The translations under genes and the position numbers were made by a program. This document shows positions 4,786 through 6,674 of a DNA stretch of 6,674 nucleotides, in pieces. Numbering within the stretch: the stretch's first letter is position 1; every line of letters begins with the position of its first letter. The notes under the pieces were generated by a model that searched no databases, had not been told where the DNA came from, and saw only the letters and a program-made list of their open reading frames with translations. The stretch comes from Dehalococcoidia bacterium UBA3254 (lineage in GTDB: Bacteria; Chloroflexota; Dehalococcoidia; Dehalococcoidales; UBA3254): NCBI GenBank assembly GCA_002362735.1, contig DEUU01000256.1:1-6674 (forward strand), read 5' to 3'.

Positions 4786-6674
4786 CTATCTCCAGTCCTT
4801 GGATTGAAGGGTTTTTTCCAGGGCGTTGAAAGGTTTCACCTGCTCCACGATGACATTATGGGTCCCCTGGCGGCGGCACATTTTCCCCTTGATAAGCAGG
4901 AAAGGCGATTTGAACTTATGTTCCTGGCGTTCGTATACCTGAGGAAAGACCATCAGCGGGATATGCCCGAATTCGTCTTCCAGAGTAATAAAGACCACTT
5001 TACCCTGCGGCCGCTGCCGGCGAATCACCATTCCTACCGTCACCACCTCGGTCCCGTCTCTCATCGCGGGTATGTCCTTACTGCAGCACATTCCTGAGAT
5101 GTTGAACCGGGGCCGCAGCTTGGCCATGATATGTCCGGCGGGGAAGAGGCTAAGAACGCTGTATTCATCTTTCATTCGTTCCCATTCGCTGGGAGCGTCC
5201 AGCGCCACCAGGTCCTGCTGTACCGGTAATGGTAGAAACAATTGAGTATTTACCGGCCGGTACCGGAGACCGATCTCCCATTTCACCTGTCTCCGGTTCA
5301 ACTCCAGACCATCGAAAGCGCCGGCGCTGGCCAGATTCAAAGCGACCTCTTCCAGCACGCCCGTATGCTCCAAAAAGTCACCGATACTGCGGAAAGCTCC
5401 TCTCCTCTGCCTCCCTTTTTCAATTGCTTTGGCAGCGGCTTCCCCCAGCCCCAGGACTTGCAGAAATCCCAGGCGGAGAGCACCTTCCTCTATCGTACAA
5501 TTAGACTGGCTCCGGTTGATATCCGGATTCAAAACCCTGACCCCGTGTCTCCGGGCATCCTCCTTCAGAGTTTCCAGATTATAGAATCCCATCGGCTGCT
5601 GATTGAAGATACCCACAAAGAACTCCAGGGGATAATGATATTTCAGCCAGGAAGCCTGGTAAGCCGTCACGCCGAAAGCGAAGGCGTGCGACTCGGGGAA
5701 CATGTACAGACCGTTGAATTTTTTGAAGACAATCTCCGCCGCCGCTTCACCGACGCCCCGGTTTTTAGCCCCTTCCAGGAACTTCTGCCAGTACTGCCTG
5801 ATAAGCTCCTCATTATGCCGGCGGCCGAAGGACCGCCGCAGACGGTCGGCCTCACTCGGAGCAAAACCTGCCACATCGATCGCCAGTTGATTAACCTGGT
5901 CCTGGAACAGGACCACTCCCAGGGTCCGTTCCAGGGCGCGCTTTTCCAGGGGATGGTCATAGACCACCGGCTTGTAACCAAGGCGCCGGGCCAGGTACTC
6001 CTGCACCCCGTGATTGACGCCTACTCCCGGCCTTACCGCTCCCACTTCATGAGCCATATCCAGCAGGTTTCGCGGTCGGAGCCGGGTAATGGTCTGTATC
6101 TGGGCCGCTGATTCCACCTGAAAGATGCCGATGGTATCCCCCTGGCAGAGCGTGTCATAGACCGCTTCATCCTCGAAGTCGATGCGCGAGATATCGATTC
6201 TCTTTCCGGTGCGGGATTTGATCAGCTCGATAGCCTCCTGGAGCTGAGAAAGAGCGCCCAGGGACAGGAAGTCGATTTTGACGAACCCGGCATCGTCGAT
6301 GCTATCCTTGTCCCACTGGCAGACATAACGCCCTTCAATGGCACCCCTTTGCACCGGCACGATATCTATCAAAGGAGTGGAAGATAAAATCATCCCACCG
6401 GGATGCTGGCCCATGTATTTTGGGAAACCATCCAGTTCCCTGGCCAGCCGTATCAGGTCGCGCCAGATCGGGGCTTCAATCTTGGACTGGAAATGGGGCA
6501 TTTTCTGCATCTGCGCTTCCAGGCCTTTCGCGCTGCCCCAGTCTGCCTGCCTGGAAAGCTGGTCGACCTCTTCATCCGGCAGGCTCAAGGCCTTTCCCAG
6601 GTCCCGGATGGCGCCTTTTACCATATAGGTAGCAATGGTACCAGTCAGGGCGGCATATTCCCAGCCCCATTTCT
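4786..6674 (-). CDS. DNA polymerase III alpha-type subunit, DnaE2/ImuC-like (error-prone polymerase), C-terminal 628 residues; 5' end beyond window
   Basis: C-family DNA polymerase. The stop is TAG at 4788-4786; upstream, the frame stays open through the right edge, 16 codons beyond the in-frame ATG at 6624, which is internal (sequence before it reads YAALTGTIATY, the conserved palm/fingers region). Numbering from that internal Met: KIDFL contains the third catalytic Asp (D118); the PDIDxDF aspartates and the N-terminal PHP domain lie outside the window. Also visible are HPGG (74-77), GIFQVES (166-172), VRPGVGVNHGVQEYL (197-211), LGVVLFQDQV (235-244), FPESHAFAF (309-317), QQPMGFY (342-348), a tandem helix-hairpin-helix (about 381-450) and an OB fold (about 524-596). 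The HPGG, QQPMGFY, DARRHGV and terminal SKDWR (compare SRDFR) patterns favour the DnaE2/ImuC branch over the replicative DnaE; the tau-binding tail is absent. No imuA/imuB partner is visible here. Polymerase identity is firm, the subtype probable. Confidence 0.92.
   Translation of the reverse strand, partial: KWGWEYAALTGTIATYMVKGAIRDLGKALSLPDEEVDQLSRQADWGSAKGLEAQMQKMPHFQSKIEAPIWRDLIRLARELDGFPKYMGQHPGGMILSSTPLIDIVPVQRGAIEGRYVCQWDKDSIDDAGFVKIDFLSLGALSQLQEAIELIKSRTGKRIDISRIDFEDEAVYDTLCQGDTIGIFQVESAAQIQTITRLRPRNLLDMAHEVGAVRPGVGVNHGVQEYLARRLGYKPVVYDHPLEKRALERTLGVVLFQDQVNQLAIDVAGFAPSEADRLRRSFGRRHNEELIRQYWQKFLEGAKNRGVGEAAAEIVFKKFNGLYMFPESHAFAFGVTAYQASWLKYHYPLEFFVGIFNQQPMGFYNLETLKEDARRHGVRVLNPDINRSQSNCTIEEGALRLGFLQVLGLGEAAAKAIEKGRQRRGAFRSIGDFLEHTGVLEEVALNLASAGAFDGLELNRRQVKWEIGLRYRPVNTQLFLPLPVQQDLVALDAPSEWERMKDEYSVLSLFPAGHIMAKLRPRFNISGMCCSKDIPAMRDGTEVVTVGMVIRRQRPQGKVVFITLEDEFGHIPLMVFPQVYERQEHKFKSPFLLIKGKMCRRQGTHNVIVEQVKPFNALEKTLQSKDWR
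4794..4817 (+). terminator. Weak candidate intrinsic terminator for the + strand transcript
   Basis: Twelve bases after the PHP stop, AGTCCTT (4794-4800) can pair with AAGGGTT (4807-4813) around the loop GGATTG, giving seven pairs, two of them G-U, followed by T at 4814-4817. The stem has only two G-C pairs, so it is weak. It lies inside the last codons of the convergent polymerase gene, the only place it could be since the intergenic gap is three bases. Confidence 0.3.

Noticed and set aside
5242..6111. 289-codon + strand open frame antisense to the polymerase gene
   Set aside because: It lies wholly within strongly conserved polymerase coding sequence, has no good ribosome site, and its translation shows no recognisable domain; a shadow frame.
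1..6674. Search for mobile elements, tRNA/rRNA genes, CRISPR arrays and defence systems
   Set aside because: The window is almost fully occupied by housekeeping genes, and no transposase, integrase, attachment repeat, RNA gene or spacer-repeat pattern was seen.

Overview
The window is a bacterial chromosome segment dominated by a translation and RNA-processing operon on the + strand: nusA (3' end only) - ylxR/rnpM - infB - rbfA - truB. It is followed by a stand-alone PHP-family phosphoesterase gene, also on +, and a 5'-truncated DnaE-type DNA polymerase alpha subunit gene on the - strand that runs off the right edge. Coding density is very high. The largest gaps between genes are about 63 bases (rbfA-truB) and 62 bases (truB-PHP).

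Likely host: a bacterium of the Chloroflexota, most probably class Dehalococcoidia (Dehalogenimonas/Dehalococcoides relatives). This rests on the unusually short IF-2 (603 residues), the Cys-containing YlxR, and remembered sequence similarity. No marker such as 16S rRNA is present, so the placement is an inference of moderate confidence. Base composition is intermediate and appears richer in G+C in the polymerase gene than in nusA/ylxR.

Layout: positions 1-549 hold the end of the second KH domain of NusA and a long charge-segregated tail. YlxR (542-844) overlaps the nusA stop by 8 bases. infB (861-2672) has a GTG start with a strong Shine-Dalgarno. rbfA starts inside the infB stop codon (TGATG, 2670-2674). 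truB most likely starts at ATG 3119. A 62-base gap with a 12-base perfect palindrome and a possible extended -10 promoter precedes the PHP gene (4102-4782). Only three bases then separate its stop from the stop of the convergent polymerase gene (4786-6674, complement). A weak hairpin plus T-run for + strand transcripts lies inside the last codons of that polymerase gene.

Functionally, NusA (transcription elongation), YlxR/RnpM (RNA-binding modulator), IF-2 (initiation), RbfA (30S maturation) and TruB (tRNA psi55) form the classic conserved cluster linking transcription, ribosome assembly and tRNA modification. The PHP enzyme and the DnaE2/ImuC-like polymerase are not part of that pathway. No mobile element, CRISPR array, RNA gene or evident new multi-gene system was found. 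The points worth a second look are small: the NusA tail, the putative regulatory palindrome, the overlapping terminator, the Cys pattern in YlxR, and the function of the PHP protein and polymerase.
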